A stretch of 64,000 nt of DNA from Oscheius tipulae (lineage: Eukaryota; Nematoda; Chromadorea; Rhabditida; Rhabditidae): NCBI GenBank assembly GCA_037178975.1, contig JASJZH010000001.1, forward strand, positions 7,486,501 through 7,550,500, given 5' to 3'. The notes under the pieces are model-generated. The model was not told the origin of the DNA. It saw nothing but the letters and a program-made list of their open reading frames with translations, and searched no databases. The position numbers and the translations under genes are program-made. Numbering within the stretch: the stretch's first letter is position 1; every line of letters starts with the position of its first letter. Of the stretch, positions 35,538-48,200 are shown piece by piece.

Positions 35538-35667
35538 AAATCGACTGCTGCTCCGCTGTGCTATTGTCTCTTACAGAAGCAAGTCAAGTACCTCGACTTT
35601 GTAGAAAGTCGAAGTACCTGAATTGCTTCTGTAAGAGACAATAGCACAGCGGAGTAGCAGTCGATTT
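35538..35667. repeat. Long foldback: 63-bp arms, 4-nt loop
   Basis: The left arm 35538-35600 and right arm 35605-35667 are reverse complements at about 59 of 63 positions, separated by GTAG. One mismatch would be a G-U pair in RNA. The arms begin AAATCGACTGCTGCTCCGCT. Such an extended hairpin is too regular for chance. It may be a recent foldback element or a source of small RNA. Confidence 0.85.
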
Positions 35668-35693
35668 GAGTGCGCTTCCTGATAACTGACTAT

Positions 35694-35830
35694 TTGACTT
35701 GTCAAGTTTTAATTTTGACAAGTCGAAAGAGTTCGCAAAGAAGTGCGGATACAAAATTCGCTTTTCGACACATGTCTGCTCTGTACAGTGATCTCATGAT
35801 TATGAGGCCGTCACAGAAAAAAAGTGAGCG
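35694..35830 (+). repeat. Dispersed repeat, right copy of an inverted pair
   Basis: This is the inverted counterpart of 33960-34105. It begins with the palindromic TTGACTTGTCAA motif, runs through TTTTGACAAGTCGAAAGAG and TCGCTTTTCG, and ends near ATGATTATGAGG. Confidence 0.5.
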
Positions 35831-37496
35831 GCTTGATTCATCAGGTCCTTTCGGTTCCAATGATTAGGCCAGAACAACCTGTCGACAAATTGAAGCGACT
35901 TTTTCGGTTGCAATAAGCCTTTGGATAGTTCAAGACGCCTGACGATTCCTAACAGAGTAGGAATATTTTTCCTCAAAGAAGATAGTCTCAAAGAGTAACA
36001 TTTTACCCTATTGGTCCTCCATCTCCCCTCGGAGTGCGTCCGTCTGTTACTAATGTCTGGCGGCTACTCCTCCCTTGACCAGCCCGACACTGGCTAATGT
36101 GTCCTCATACCTAATGGCGTCATCGATCGGACTACCTCGGTCATTATCTTCTCCAGCCGCCCCCTTGTTTCCAGCTGCCATTTGTGATCTCAGCCAGTCT
36201 TTCTCACTCTATCTCTTCTGCTTGAACGAGTCGTTAATTCTGAGCGCTGTTCGCGACTGTACATCCTCCTCTCCATCCCTATTAGTCACGCGACTCTCAA
36301 TTAATTCTGGCCACAAAAGAGAGAGAGCTCGAGGATTGGTTTCCCACTCGTGAGAGCCTATTTCTCATTCGGCCCTCTCTTCCCAATATCTCCCCGTTTT
36401 ATGTGTGCCTCTTTACACCGGTCCAGATATAGAAAAGTGACACCATAAGCCTGTCTCAGTCTGACTGACCCCCCGAGGCACAATCGCCTCTTTTGATCTG
36501 AACCGACTTCCCGTTCGCATTTGCAACCCTCTCTCTCCTAATCCATTACATTCATAAATATGGTCGTCTGTCAGGATTATCTCCAATCGATTTTGCCCTC
36601 GCGATGCATGCTGCTGCCAGCGCTAATGAATGTGTGTTCTGGGCCTTCTGGCGCCAAAAAGTCTTACTCAGTTTGAGCTTCTGAAACGGCCAGTGGATAT
36701 TACACACAGCTGTCACGTAAACCTGAGATATGATCCCACCCCGACTCTCAATATTTATCCCTCTCCCAATCTCTGATCTAATAGGAAGTGTTCTTATCTC
36801 TCGTGTGCCACCCGCTGGGAGGCTGCTAATTGCCGCAAGCTGTCCTCTCCTCCTCCTCCCAGATATCAGATATCCTCCGTAATCCAATTTCGCCCAGTTG
36901 TGTCCTTAACCTGTGTGCTGTGCCCAAATGCAATTTGGCCCGTTCGGGGTGTTCGAGTCTCTCTCTTTTCGCACCCGTTGTCCACTTGAGATCTAGCTCA
37001 TCCGGACGAGGCACTCCAAGAGGCAGAAATGGAAGATGCACTCTCTCTGTCTGTCTCTCTCTCTCTCGACCTCAATTCACGCCGAGCTTCCGTTCATCCA
37101 ATCTGCCTTGTCAATCTGTTGAGTGTTTTGACTAGCTCTCCCGTCCAGATGGAAAGGCTCGGGCTTCTTTTACGATCCGGCACGCCTTTACGGCCTCGTC
37201 CTCCTTTTTGGCCCTGACTCAGTATTTACCTGCTTTTCTCCTCATCCTTTACATCGAGAAATCTTGTCATACCTGATTCACTTTCTATAAACAACGCAGC
37301 TTTCGTTCGAGACGAGCACTGTCCTGCTAACGGTGGATTGTTTATAGCTAGCCCCTGTTGCCTCGCTCCTAATTATAAACAAGGTCGGTACAAAAGGGTC
37401 TTTCTTGTCTAACTGTGGCTAATCATCTCCACATGTGCATATGTGATTCTAGCTCTGACTTTCTTTCGAGAGAACTGTCTACGTGGGTCAGCGGGC

Positions 37497-37585
37497 TTAA
37501 AAAATGGCGGGAACGCTCATGAACAACATGAAAATAACGAAAACAATGAAAAATACCGATTGGAGCGTTCCCGCCAATTTTTTAA
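37497..37585. repeat. MITE-like foldback with E2F-like ends
   Basis: The arms TTAAAAAATGGCGGGAACGC and its complement (ending CCCGCCAATTTTTTAA) are about 22 bp and flank a 44-bp AT-rich centre. The ends start with TTAA. Each arm contains TTCCCGCCA, an E2F-type site by sequence. Confidence 0.65.
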
Positions 37586-38321
37586 ACCACTACGCACCAA
37601 CTTAGCTCATAAGTAGAGAGAAGCTGCACGCTCGCTTGAACATAGTTCAAATTTTTCCGAAACCCTAGTTATGGTTATTGTCGGGAGTGTGTCTCTATCC
37701 ATTTCACGGGAGTCGAGAGCACAAACACGACGACCTCCAGCCGTTTTCTCGGGGGGCCAGCTGGTCAGCAGAGAGAGAGAGAGAGAGAGATCATTGCCTC
37801 CTTGGAGATCTTTGTTGGCTGGCTCGAACCGTTCCCCCTCCCTTTTTCTCCAGCTCGCCCACGAGCATGAGATCAATCATGCTGTGTCCACGGGGAACAA
37901 GGCTAGCTGTCAGTTTGTGAGAGTAACCATTGCCCGCGAACGAAGTTTGTTTAATTTTGAGAAGGCGCTGACATGTTTTTTTCGCGCTCCATCAATATTT
38001 ATGAGTCTCTTCGTTTCTTCGAAGCTGTATTGGGCGTCCTTGATGAACTCGTACAGTATCAGATATCATATCTCCTTCTCTCTCCGGAGACGCCTCCTTA
38101 TGCACTTTGTTTATGCCTTCATTACAGCGAGAGAAGCCGGAGAGACCAGGCTGATCCGAGAGGGAGAAGAGAGTGCGCAAGGTGGTCACTTTTGGGATGT
38201 GATTTGGCCGCCTGGACATCCCGCCACAACTGATAGCAACTGTCTCTCTCTCCCCCCACTATAGCCACAGGTATAATCAGTCGTTCTCTTCCTAGAAAAG
38301 TGAGTAACTTTTGCAGCGGGC

Positions 38322-38810
38322 ATGACTACCGCGTCGGAGCTCTTCTCCGACGATGCCCGTGCTCGTTTCACCAATACCAAGGCTCTCTTCGAGCAGCTTG
38401 AACGTCAGCATGAGGTATGCCCTTTCATTTTTTATGCAACACTCGGGTTCAGGTACCGTCCTTCTACTCGCCACGTCTGGTCCGACAGCCGCCTCCTGTG
38501 GCTCCGAAACCGTCTCGACCAGTCAGCCCAGTCTCTCAGGTTTGTCAACAGATCAGTATAGTGCAACAAATTATCCCCCCAGGGATCCACAATCAAGTAT
38601 TTAGAGAGAGAGCTGGCGAGTGCCCGGATATCCCTCCCTTTTCTCGCACCCACTCTCCTTACCCCTAACCTTTATAGTGTTTCCCCTTTCAAAATGTGTC
38701 AACAGCTGAAGGGAATGCACGTGTTCGTGTAGACAAAACAGATAGAGAAGACGTCTGAAAAAGGAACACAACACACTGTGCAAAGGGGGGAGACGAGTCA
38801 AAAATCAGAT

Positions 38811-38842
<32 letters not shown>

Positions 38843-41547
38843 CGAATGGCGGCCAATCGTATTGGTGGTCGAGAGTCGATTATGCCGCCCTCGTAGTCCC
38901 TCTCCATTGCATCCACCTGAACTCTCGTCTCTCTCTTTTGGGCTATAATTAGTCTCAGTCCTTATCCAATTTGGTTGCTTCCAGCTGGGCTATCCCCGGC
39001 CGTTCCTCATCTATAGTCCTGGCTGACAGAATCTGCCATGTCTTCACCACGTTCCAGCTTGTGTTATTGAGCCTACTTTGAAAGCATACTTCCTTATTGA
39101 AACCTGTTTTCAAAAAGGATTCTCTTCGAGAGTCTTCCGGCCTGATTATTAGCTTTATGTTCTACCCCCACCCCCATACGAACAGTCCCGAGGGAGACAT
39201 CAGACACTCTGCTGGCCACTAGCCTCTAACGATCTTCCCGTTTTCAGGTAGCCCGTAACTTTAGCGATCTGGCTACCGAAATTGATCGTCTTCAATCTCC
39301 GCGACCTCCTCCAAAGTGAGTTTCTTTCCTCTGCCTTTCTCCCTTATGTTCTCACCGGAATCGATTGGAAGTGAATCAGATCATGTTATGCAAAAACTGC
39401 CTCGTTACTGACTCTCTTTCCCTCTCTCTCTCTCCCGCTCCCACGCGTACGGGCTATGAAATTTGTGAGACGACATCTGTGGTGAGGGTTCACTTCCAAT
39501 CGACCATCTCTTTCACATAAGCACCTTTCATTTCCTGTCGGCATGTGCATGTCTCTCGCTTTAGGTTCTTCCGCAGCCCGCAGCCTGCTCAGCACCAGTC
39601 GGCCAACAACTTTGAGCCCTATTGGAGAGACTCGTCCTTCTATCGACGCAGGTGCAGCATGTTTGCCTCTATCTATCTCTATTCCTTTGTACCCTCTGAA
39701 CCCATAATACCTAAAAAAAAATATAAGGAAGAATGGTTTGTTTCAGATTGGGTGATGAGGAGGAACAGGAAGAGATGAAGACGACTACCTACGCTCTGGT
39801 GAAGAGTCGTCGTGACGAACACGAGGGACTGATGGAAACTCGTAGAGGACTCAGCCCGGACACGAGAGATCTGGAGAATCGCAAGGTCTCATTTAGCACC
39901 GCACCCATACCGGTACGTCTTTGCCCCGGTGACGGAATCTAACCAAACAGAACCCTTAACGTTTGTGTTTTCTAACAACCCGGAACGAAGACTGACTGGA
40001 AACACTTGCAGGTCTATTCGGCACATTCTGTCGACGACTACGATCGCAAAAACGAGGACATTGACCCCGTGGGGTCGTGTGCCGAGTACGAACTGGAGCG
40101 TCGTCTGGAGAAGATGCAGCTCTTCGAGGCGACTCTCCAGAAAGGAACTGAAGGACTTGGAGTCTCCATCATTGGCATGGGAGTTGGAGCTGATTCCGGC
40201 TTGGAGAAACTAGGCATCTTCGTCAAGAGCATCACTCCCGGAGGAGCTGTTCACAGGTGGGTACTTTTCCAGGACCATGCAAACTTCGTTTTAGGGACGG
40301 ACGGATCCAAGTCTGTGACCAGATAGTCTCCGTCGACGGTAAAAGTCTGGTCGGTGTCAGTCAGCTCTACGCTGCCGAGACTCTCAGAGCCACCTCCAAC
40401 ACCGTCACGTTCACCATTGGACGGGAGGAGAATCTCGACGAGTCGGAAGTGGCTCAACTGATTCGTCAGTCGCTTGAGCTGGATCGTTTGCGGATGGCAG
40501 ACGAGGAGGACGAGACCGAAGAAGAATCTGCTCCCTCATCAGCCAGACAGCCTCACGAAGACGGGGAGATTCGTGCCAGAATCGGAGCACTGGAATCGGA
40601 ACTGGAAATGTCTCAGCGGAAAGCCGAGCAAATGTGTGAGGTCTTGGAAGGAACGAAATCCCATTACGAACAGCTTGAAAAGAAGTTCGAGCAGGCCAAT
40701 CAACTCCTCAGAACCTATCAGGAAAGGGAAAAGGAGCTGCTGAATCGGGAAGAGAATCATGTGGAGCAATTGAGGGACAAGGATAGTCACTACGCCATGC
40801 TTGTAGCTCAGTTAAGAGAGCGAATCGACGAGTTGGAGAATCGACTTGAGGATCTGGACATCCGCAGACAGCAGCCGCCTCCAGTTCCTCCTCCTCTCGA
40901 CGAGGGTGCTTCGAGCTACAAGCCAGTTGAGCTGCCTCACGAGGACAAGGCCGTCATGGCTGATATCCCGACCAGCGTGGTTGTCAAGAAGGACGAGGCT
41001 GTCGGCTGTAGTATCCACGATGAGATGGACAAGTATAGCAGCAGTTGTGATTCGCCCGTGCCTCGCATTTCGGAACCTGCCTCGCCAGCCCTACCGCATC
41101 GTTTCGTGCATAGGAAGCTGATGTTCCCTCTGAAGAAGAGATACACAAGTAGGTTGAAGAAGAATTCATAAACAATTTCGTTTTCAGCGGAGAACGAGTT
41201 CTGGCGAGCTTCGGTGGAAGTGGCCGGACTTCAGGTTCTTCATTGGACCGTTGACGATGTCTGTCAGCTGCTCGTCTCGATGGGACTCGATAAATATGTG
41301 CCCGAGTTCACGATCAATAAGATGACAGGAGCGAAGTTCCTTGAACTGGATGGGGCCAAATTGAAGGTTCGTGGTCTTTTCGTTTCCTCCAATTAGTCTG
41401 TTTTTGCAGACGATGGGCATCCAGAACCATTCGGACAGGTCGTTGATCAAGAAGAAGGTCAAGATGATCAAGGCTCGAATCGAGCGTGAGCGCAAAGTTC
41501 TCGAGAAGGAGTCAAGGACACGAATATTGATGCCCATTCATATGTAG
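38322..41547 (+). CDS. nab-1: Neurabin/spinophilin (PP1-binding, PDZ and SAM domains)
   Basis: Neurabin is an actin-associated scaffold that targets protein phosphatase 1 at synapses and cell junctions. Exons: 38322-38414, 38453-38539, 39248-39315, 39565-39651, 39747-39912, 40012-40256, 40295-41148, 41188-41366, 41410-41547, giving 638 residues. The PP1 docking site [10 protein letters not shown] (RVxF type) is at about 157-166. It is followed by [13 protein letters not shown] and a PDZ domain at about 205-295 ([48 protein letters not shown]). A coiled coil ([15 protein letters not shown]) and a Pro-rich linker come next, then a SAM domain at about 545-605 ([20 protein letters not shown]). 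Start: the ATG follows CTTTTGCAG by 5 nt. The N terminus is shorter than in vertebrates. Confidence 0.97.
38815..38842. repeat. (GA)n microsatellite in neurabin intron 2
   Basis: A GA dinucleotide run of about 14 units lies in the 708-nt second intron of neurabin. Confidence 0.85.
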
Positions 41548-42415
41548 AAGCCCCCATATCTGACACACATTCTCTCTTTGCCATTGTGATGCCCTTGTGA
41601 TACCATATATTATAACTGTATTCTGTATACAGCTCACAGATGAACTCTTTATCTATTGAACAGTTATTGTTTTTGTTCAGAAGACTACAGTTAGTAGTCC
41701 AAGTGTATTGAGAACAATTGAACAATCTGAACTGGGATATTCGAGTAAGAGATATGACGCAAACGCGCCTCCCTTAGTCCAACAACTCTGACTTTGGGTG
41801 TTGTCACTTGAACTTTGAAAGGCTTTCGGTTAGAAACAGTAATGAAAAGAGTTGTCTGGTTTGAAAACAACTTTTCAAAATTCTGTGCATCGGGATAGCA
41901 TGTTGCACACGCACACTGTTTTCGGCTGCTGGAGGAGGCAGAGGAGGATAACTCGATTTTCAAGGGTGCGAATTATTGCGATCGACGGCGGCTGGAAAAT
42001 TTCTCACTGTGCATATACATGGCGTTACAGTACCGAATAGGGCTTTGGGCTTTCTTTTGACCCACCCATTGATCTCTTTTACTCAACTGATTACAATAGT
42101 ACAACGTCGTTGCGCGGGTCAAAAATTATTGAGCACACTGATAACTTTTTCTGATCGGGATAGCATATGTTGCACACGCACACTGTTTTCCAATTGTAAA
42201 TGTAGGATTTAATGTCTGAGAGACACGTGTGTTAGTAGATTTTACAACGAGCTCGGACTGCAACTCTGGCAGACAACAGTTTTGTGGACCTGGCGGATTA
42301 CGGAAAGCGTTCGATAAAACATGAACTTTAATAACATGTAATGTGAACACAAAATTTTGTTCGCTTTGTTAGAAAAGATAGTGAAGAGATTCGCTGCGAA
42401 GCCAGCTTATCGACG
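41548..42415. other. Intergenic neurabin-bestrophin, with a repeated motif
   Basis: No exon is visible. A ~30-bp motif (ATCGGGATAGCAT, then TGTTGCACACGCACACTGTT) occurs at 41888-41923 and again at 42153-42190 with one 2-nt difference in the middle. The neurabin 3' UTR and bestrophin promoter must lie here. Confidence 0.6.
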
Positions 42416-44537
42416 ATGACTGTCGCCTACATGAAGTCTGTCGCCGAGGCTAACATCAGTACCTTCATTCGACTGCTGTTCCGATGGCGAGGAAGCGTCT
42501 GGAAGAGCATTCACCGCGAACTCTTTGCCTACCTCATCATCTACCTTCTTCTCTTGTAAGTTCTTGGCCTTTCTCACACAACAGTCAACTCTTAGCTCCT
42601 TCTGCAACCTAGTGATCCGAGAAACTGCAGCCGAGGAGCATTTTAAGACGGCTGTGAAGTACTGTAACAAGTTGATGCCGATACTCTTCACGGCTGTCGG
42701 ACTCTCCATGGCCTTCTTCGTCACCCAGGTCTACAATCGGTGAGTCGCTTTGAAGCCTCCAAATTGACAGAATCGTTCAGCTGGTGGTCAGTCTTTATGA
42801 TGTTGCCATGGCCGGATACTCTGACCTTCGAGATCTGTGCCTACTTTCGGGACCGGAAGGGCAAAGAGCAGAAGAAGGACGACGAACATGCCCGGCAGAC
42901 CATCGCTCGTCATCTGAGTCTCTCCTTCGTGCTGGCCTTTCGCGACATGAGCGAGCGGGTCCGAGTCCGCTTCCCCACTCTGGGCAGCCTCGTCGGATCA
43001 CTGCTCACTGAGAACGAAAAGCGCTATTTGGAAGAGGACTCGATCCAGGAGAGACGCTACTGGATCCCAATCGAGTGGATCTCTCTCCTTTTGAAAAAAG
43101 CCTACACGAAGAAACAGATCGACGACATCCACTACACGAAGATGATCCAGAGTCTGCTGGACTACAGGGAGAGATTGCACAATGTACTCCAGTTCGACAC
43201 CGTCAATTTGCCCCTCGTCTACACCCAGGTTCGTCCTTTTCTTAGTTCATTCAGTCGCAAATGGGAGCGATCTCCGAAGCACTGTTTCTTCGTCTCACTT
43301 ACTGTTTCGGACTCAGGGAGCCATGTACCATTTTGTTCTGTAAAGTTGTAGTTTGATCTGCTTTATCAAGACTTCAGAACATCAGAAAGCTAAAAAATGA
43401 CTCTTTGGATCGGTAGTGTTGGTACAAAAGTATAAGCCCTGTTTCAGGTAGTTCATCTTGTAACCTACGTGTACTTCCTTGCCCGTCTGCTCGGCGCTCT
43501 CCGCATCGACCGCCCCGATCTGCACTTCTTCGATCTGGTACCGATCCCCTTCTTCACCATCCTGGAATTCATCATTCTCATTGGATGGCTCAAAGCCGGC
43601 GAGGTCATGCTCAATCCGTTCGGAATGGATGACGACGACTTCGACATGGACATTTTGATCGAGAGGAACTTCCTCGTAGCCACCTGTGCTTTGGGAAACA
43701 TCTTCGACACGGCTCCGCAGCTGGCCGACCTCGAGCCACAGATCAGAAGCGACCGGAGCGATTCGTTCGAAGAGGACAGACCGAAGAATGTGCTACAGGG
43801 ATCGGCTGTGGGTCTCCAAGTTCCGGAGCACGAGCAAAGGAAGGTCCGCATCTTCTACGACAAGGAGTCGAAGGCGACTGTCGTCATGAAGGAAAAGAGT
43901 TCCATCCATCTCTACGAGCCTCCTCCTTCTCATCCGCCTGTGCTTGTGCCGTCTCCGCCTCCTCCCATCCCGCTGGCCCCGACTCCCATTCCACCTGTGG
44001 CTCCATCCAAAGTAGTACTGGACAAGAAGGTGTCGCCATCGACAGAGCGAATCCCTTTGATCCCGAAGATCTCGAAGGAGAAGACGTCGCGTCGAAATGG
44101 GAAGGGCAGCGGTGACACGCGTCAGCTGGCGGCTCCTCATGTGAGCAGAGCCGAGCCGGTGAACTCGTCGATGAACAGTCGTCAGCCGAAGGCGGTCCCG
44201 ATGGAGGATGTGGCCAAGAGACTGGAACAATGGAGAATGAGGAAGATGGAGAAGTCGGTCGAGGAGAAGAGAAAGCAGATGGAGGAACATAGAGAAGTGG
44301 ACAGTACGCAGCTGGACGAGGGAGAGAAATTCATCAGCAGGAACAACTCTGTTCGTCCTCCTAGCCCCCATAACAGCGTTAGTTCATTTCGGCTTCACTT
44401 TCAAAAACCCGGGATTTCAGTTGAACCCGTCATTGACCTTTCCGAAGACTCAACAGAAGACTCTGTCCGTCGCTTCAACACCACAATCCACGCAGGGTAC
44501 TCAGCGCTCGGCTCTCAGCAAGGATTCTCCGCGTTAA
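42416..44537 (+). CDS. Bestrophin-family anion channel with a long Pro/charged tail
   Basis: Bestrophins are pentameric Ca2+-activated chloride/bicarbonate channels; nematodes have many paralogues. Exons: 42416-42555, 42596-42739, 42781-43228, 43448-44377, 44421-44537, giving 592 residues. The conserved N terminus MTVAYMKSVAEANISTFIRL is complete, then FRWRGSVWKSI. Membrane segments include LFAYLIIYLLLL and FFTILEFIILIGWLKAGEV. The Ca2+-clasp acidic cluster NPFGMDDDDFDMD is at about 301-313, followed by LIERNFLVA. The tail from about 360 is variable: Pro-rich (PPPSHPPVLVPSPPPPIPLA) then basic and coiled. The last 43-nt intron is inferred from a GTTAGT donor and ATTTCAG acceptor; reading through would give a different C terminus ending VFSL. 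Confidence 0.95.
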
Positions 44538-45290
44538 CTGTCTTCTCTTTGTGACAAAATTCAATAAAATGATAATGTTTGGCTCCATTATTTCAATTTT
44601 CTTTCTTCAAAAACCCGCCTTTTGCTCGATAGCACGACAATTGTTTTCTGTTTGAATTTATTGTATTTCTCTGCCCCATCCTTTTTTCTCTTGCAGATCG
44701 TGTCAAATAGGACTACGACAACCCATAGCGATCCTGTTCATCGATTTGAAGCAAGAGTTCCATCACGCGAACTCGAATAAAACCAAGTTTGTAGATCCCA
44801 GAAGTTTATCTGAAAATCAAACCTTTCTTACACGTTTTCCTGAACAAACTAGATCCCTGCTAGGATGCGAATGACGCTCATGTTTATGAGAGTACGGTAG
44901 ACATTGCCAACACTACGGACACATTCTCATTCTTTTTTTCCTTGTATTTTCACTATTTGTCAGCTCTGTGCATTGAAAGACGTTTGGAAAAGGTCAAAGG
45001 CTAATTCACCATGTCTTATCGTCTATTGGGGACAAGTTTGAGAACTAGAAAACGAGTCACAACGCCAAAAAAAAGTTTTCTCGTTGTTGAATCTTTTTAT
45101 TGCTGGCAACACGTTTATTTTCCAAAAAATTTCGTTACTTTCGTCACACAAAATGATCAGAATCTTGTATTGCTGCTTCCAATATTTCGCAATCCTCCGA
45201 CTTGGAACTTTTTCGTTGTTTCGTGTAATCCACGTGTGTTTATAAGGAGACTTTCAGAGACAACGAGGGGTGAAACAAAACGAGGGGTCC
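44538..45290. other. Intergenic bestrophin-COPA
   Basis: These 753 bp contain a poly(A) signal (AATAAA near 44560) and the presumed COPA promoter. A 109-codon frame at 45011-45340 overlaps the COPA start and has no family resemblance. Confidence 0.5.
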
Positions 45291-48200
45291 ATGTCGTTGC
45301 TGATCTCCTTCGAATCGAAATCAGCAAGAGTCAAAGGTAAACCTTCTATCTGTTTCTTCTAAAAGCTACTCTGCAGGACTCACATTCCACAGCACTCGAC
45401 CATGGGTTCTAGCATCTCTTCACTCCGGCGTCATCCAGCTTTGGGACTACCGAATGCGAGTTCTGCTCGAGAAGTTTGACGAACACGACGGTCCGGTTCG
45501 AGGAATTGATTTCCATCCGGAACAGCCCATCTTCGTATCAGGTGGTGACGACTACAAAATCAAGGTTCGCTTTCTTTCACCCTATTTCTGTAATAATTTC
45601 TTTAGGTTTGGAACTACAAGCAGCGTCGTTGCATCTTCACCCTGCTCGGTCATTTGGACTATATCCGTTCCACCTTCTTCCACAACAAGTATCCCTGGAT
45701 CATCTCGGCCTCCGATGATCAAACCGTCAGAATCTGGAACTGGCAGAGCAGGAGCTCAATCGCTATTCTTACCGGTAAGTGCTCTGTTCCTGCTTTTGAA
45801 AAGTTCGATTTCCAGGACACAATCACTACGTGATGTGTGCTCAGTTCCACCCGTCAGAAGATCTCGTCGCCTCTGCCTCGCTTGACCAGACTGTCAGAAT
45901 CTGGGATATTTCCGGTCTGCGCAAGAAGCAACTGCCTGGAGGTGGGGCAGCTTCCGGACCTCGTGGTCAGGGTCAAGCCGACTTGTTTGGACAGCCAGAT
46001 GTTGTCGTCAAGCATGTTCTCGAGGGACATGACCGAGGTTATTGGTTGTTTCCGACAAACAGTAAAGACTCCATTCAGGTGTAAATTGGGTAGCATTCCA
46101 TCATACGATGCCCGTCCTCGTTTCCGGCTCTGACGATCGTCAGGTCAAGATGTGGCGTTACAATGAGTCGAAGGCTTGGGAAGTTGACAGCTGTCGTGGC
46201 CACTACAACAACGTCTCTTCGGTTCTCTTCCATCCGAATGCCGAGCTCATTCTGTCCAACTCTGAGGATAAGTCCATCCGCGTCTGGGATATGACCAAGA
46301 GAACAAGCCTACACGTCTTCAGGTTCGATTCTTTCAGACCGACCAAGCATGTTTTCAGACACGATAACGAGCGATTCTGGGTTATGAGCGCCCATCCGAA
46401 TCTGAACATCTTCGCCGCCGGTCACGACAACGGAATGATCGTCTTCAAGATTCAGAGAGAGAGACCTGCTTTCACCGTCGCCGAGAATCTCGTCTTTTAC
46501 GTCAAGGACAAGCAAATGCGACGACTGGATCTGACTACAAAGTAATTGCTTTTCTTGGTTCAAGTTCTAACCCTTTCTTTTTCAGCAAGGACATTGCTGT
46601 GTGCAAGTTAAGAGCTGCCGCCGCCTTCATGCAGCCATACTACGCTCTGGCTTTCAATCCAGCTGAGAATTCCTTCCTGCTCACGTCAAGAAGCCACAAC
46701 CGTGAAGCTTGCACCTTCGACACCTACAAACTCCTGAAGGAATCCGACCCCAATTCCGATGCTGCCAGCCAGAGAGCTGCCGGAGTTGCTGCCGTCTGGG
46801 TCGCCAGAAACCGCTATGCCGTTCTGGACAGAAATCAACAGGTAACCTTACTGGTTTGACCACGGCCAAACAAAGATTTCCAGATTTCTCTGCGTGATCT
46901 TGCCAACAAGGAAGTCAGAAAGGTCGAGATGAACATTCCCATTGACGACCTCTTCTACGCCGGAACCGGTCTTCTGCTTCTGAAAAACGACGAGGGACTA
47001 CAGCTGTTTGATGTGCAGCAGAAAAGAGTCATGGCCCAGGTCAAGGTCTCCAAAGTTCGCTACGTCGTCTGGTCGAAGAACATGGAATACGCGGCTCTTC
47101 TCTCCAAGAAGACTCTGACTCTCGTCAACCGCAAGCTCGAGATCCTCTGTACCCAGCAGGAATCGACGCGTGTCAAGAGCGGAGCTTGGGAGAACGATCA
47201 GGTCTTCCTCTACACCACCAGCAATCACATCAAGTAATTTTCTTGAATTTGTCTGTTACTCTTGCCGTTTTAGATACGCTCTCACGGCCGGCGATTGCGG
47301 AATCATTCGTACCCTGGACGTTCCTCTCTACATCCTGGCCATTCGCGGAAATGTCCTCTACTGTCTGAACAGGGAGGCAACGCCTGTTGAAGTTCCCATC
47401 GACTGTACCGAATACCGTTTCAAGCTGGCTCTGATCAACAGAAGAATCGATGAAGTCCTGAACATGGTCAAGGGAGCCAATCTCGTCGGACAGTCGATCA
47501 TCGGCTATCTGGAGAAGAAGGGCTATCCTGAGATTGCTCTCTACTTTGTTAAGGACGAGAAGACCCGCTTCGGACTCGCTCTGGAGTGTGGAAACCTTGA
47601 AGTTGCTCTTGAGGCTGCGAAGGTGCTTTTTGACTCGGGTTCACTTAACAATAAATCCTAGGTTCTTGACGAGAAACCCGTCTGGGAAGCGTTGGGTGAG
47701 GCTGCACTCATTCAAGGAAATCATCAAATTGTGGAAATGGCCTATCAGAGAACGAAGGACTTTGAGAAGCTCTCCTTCCTCTACCTGATCACTGGAAACA
47801 CAGAAAAGCTATCGAAGATGATGAAGATTGCCCAGATGAGAAATGACGCCGCCGGCCAGTACCAGACGGCCCTCATTCTCGGAGATGTCGAGGAGCGTAT
47901 CAAAGGTTCGTTTTTGGCAAGTAGGCGCTGTTGTATAAGTGGCCTAATGGCGTCCATTGCGATCTGCCGCCCAATAGACCGCGGTTCGATCCGCTGCCAA
48001 TGATGTTCTATCGAAAGCGAACTACACATCGATCTTATTCGAATCCCCATGTGATATTCGAGATTCTGAGGCACTTTTTTCCAACAACCATCGCGCAACT
48101 TGCTGCTAAGAGCCGTGATTCATGTAACTATTTCAGTGTTGAAGGCCTGCGGTCAGGATTCTCTCGCCTATCTGACAGCTGCTTCTCACGGCTACGATGA

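Larger units (their letters stand above)
33736..38321. other. 4.6-kb region without recognisable genes, rich in repeats
   Basis: No conserved exon is visible on either strand. The left half (33.9-35.9 kb) contains an inverted pair of dispersed repeats, degenerate tandem repeats and a 63-bp-arm foldback. The right half (36-38.3 kb) contains a short MITE-like foldback and GA/CT runs, and lies directly upstream of neurabin, so it probably includes its promoter and 5' UTR. Confidence 0.5.

Noticed and set aside
43793-44371. 192-codon minus-strand frame in the bestrophin tail
   Set aside because: It is a shadow of the Pro/charged tail; Arg/Leu/His-rich composition follows from the sense codons.
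45011-45340. 109-codon plus-strand frame upstream of COPA
   Set aside because: It overlaps the COPA start in another frame and shows no protein-like composition.
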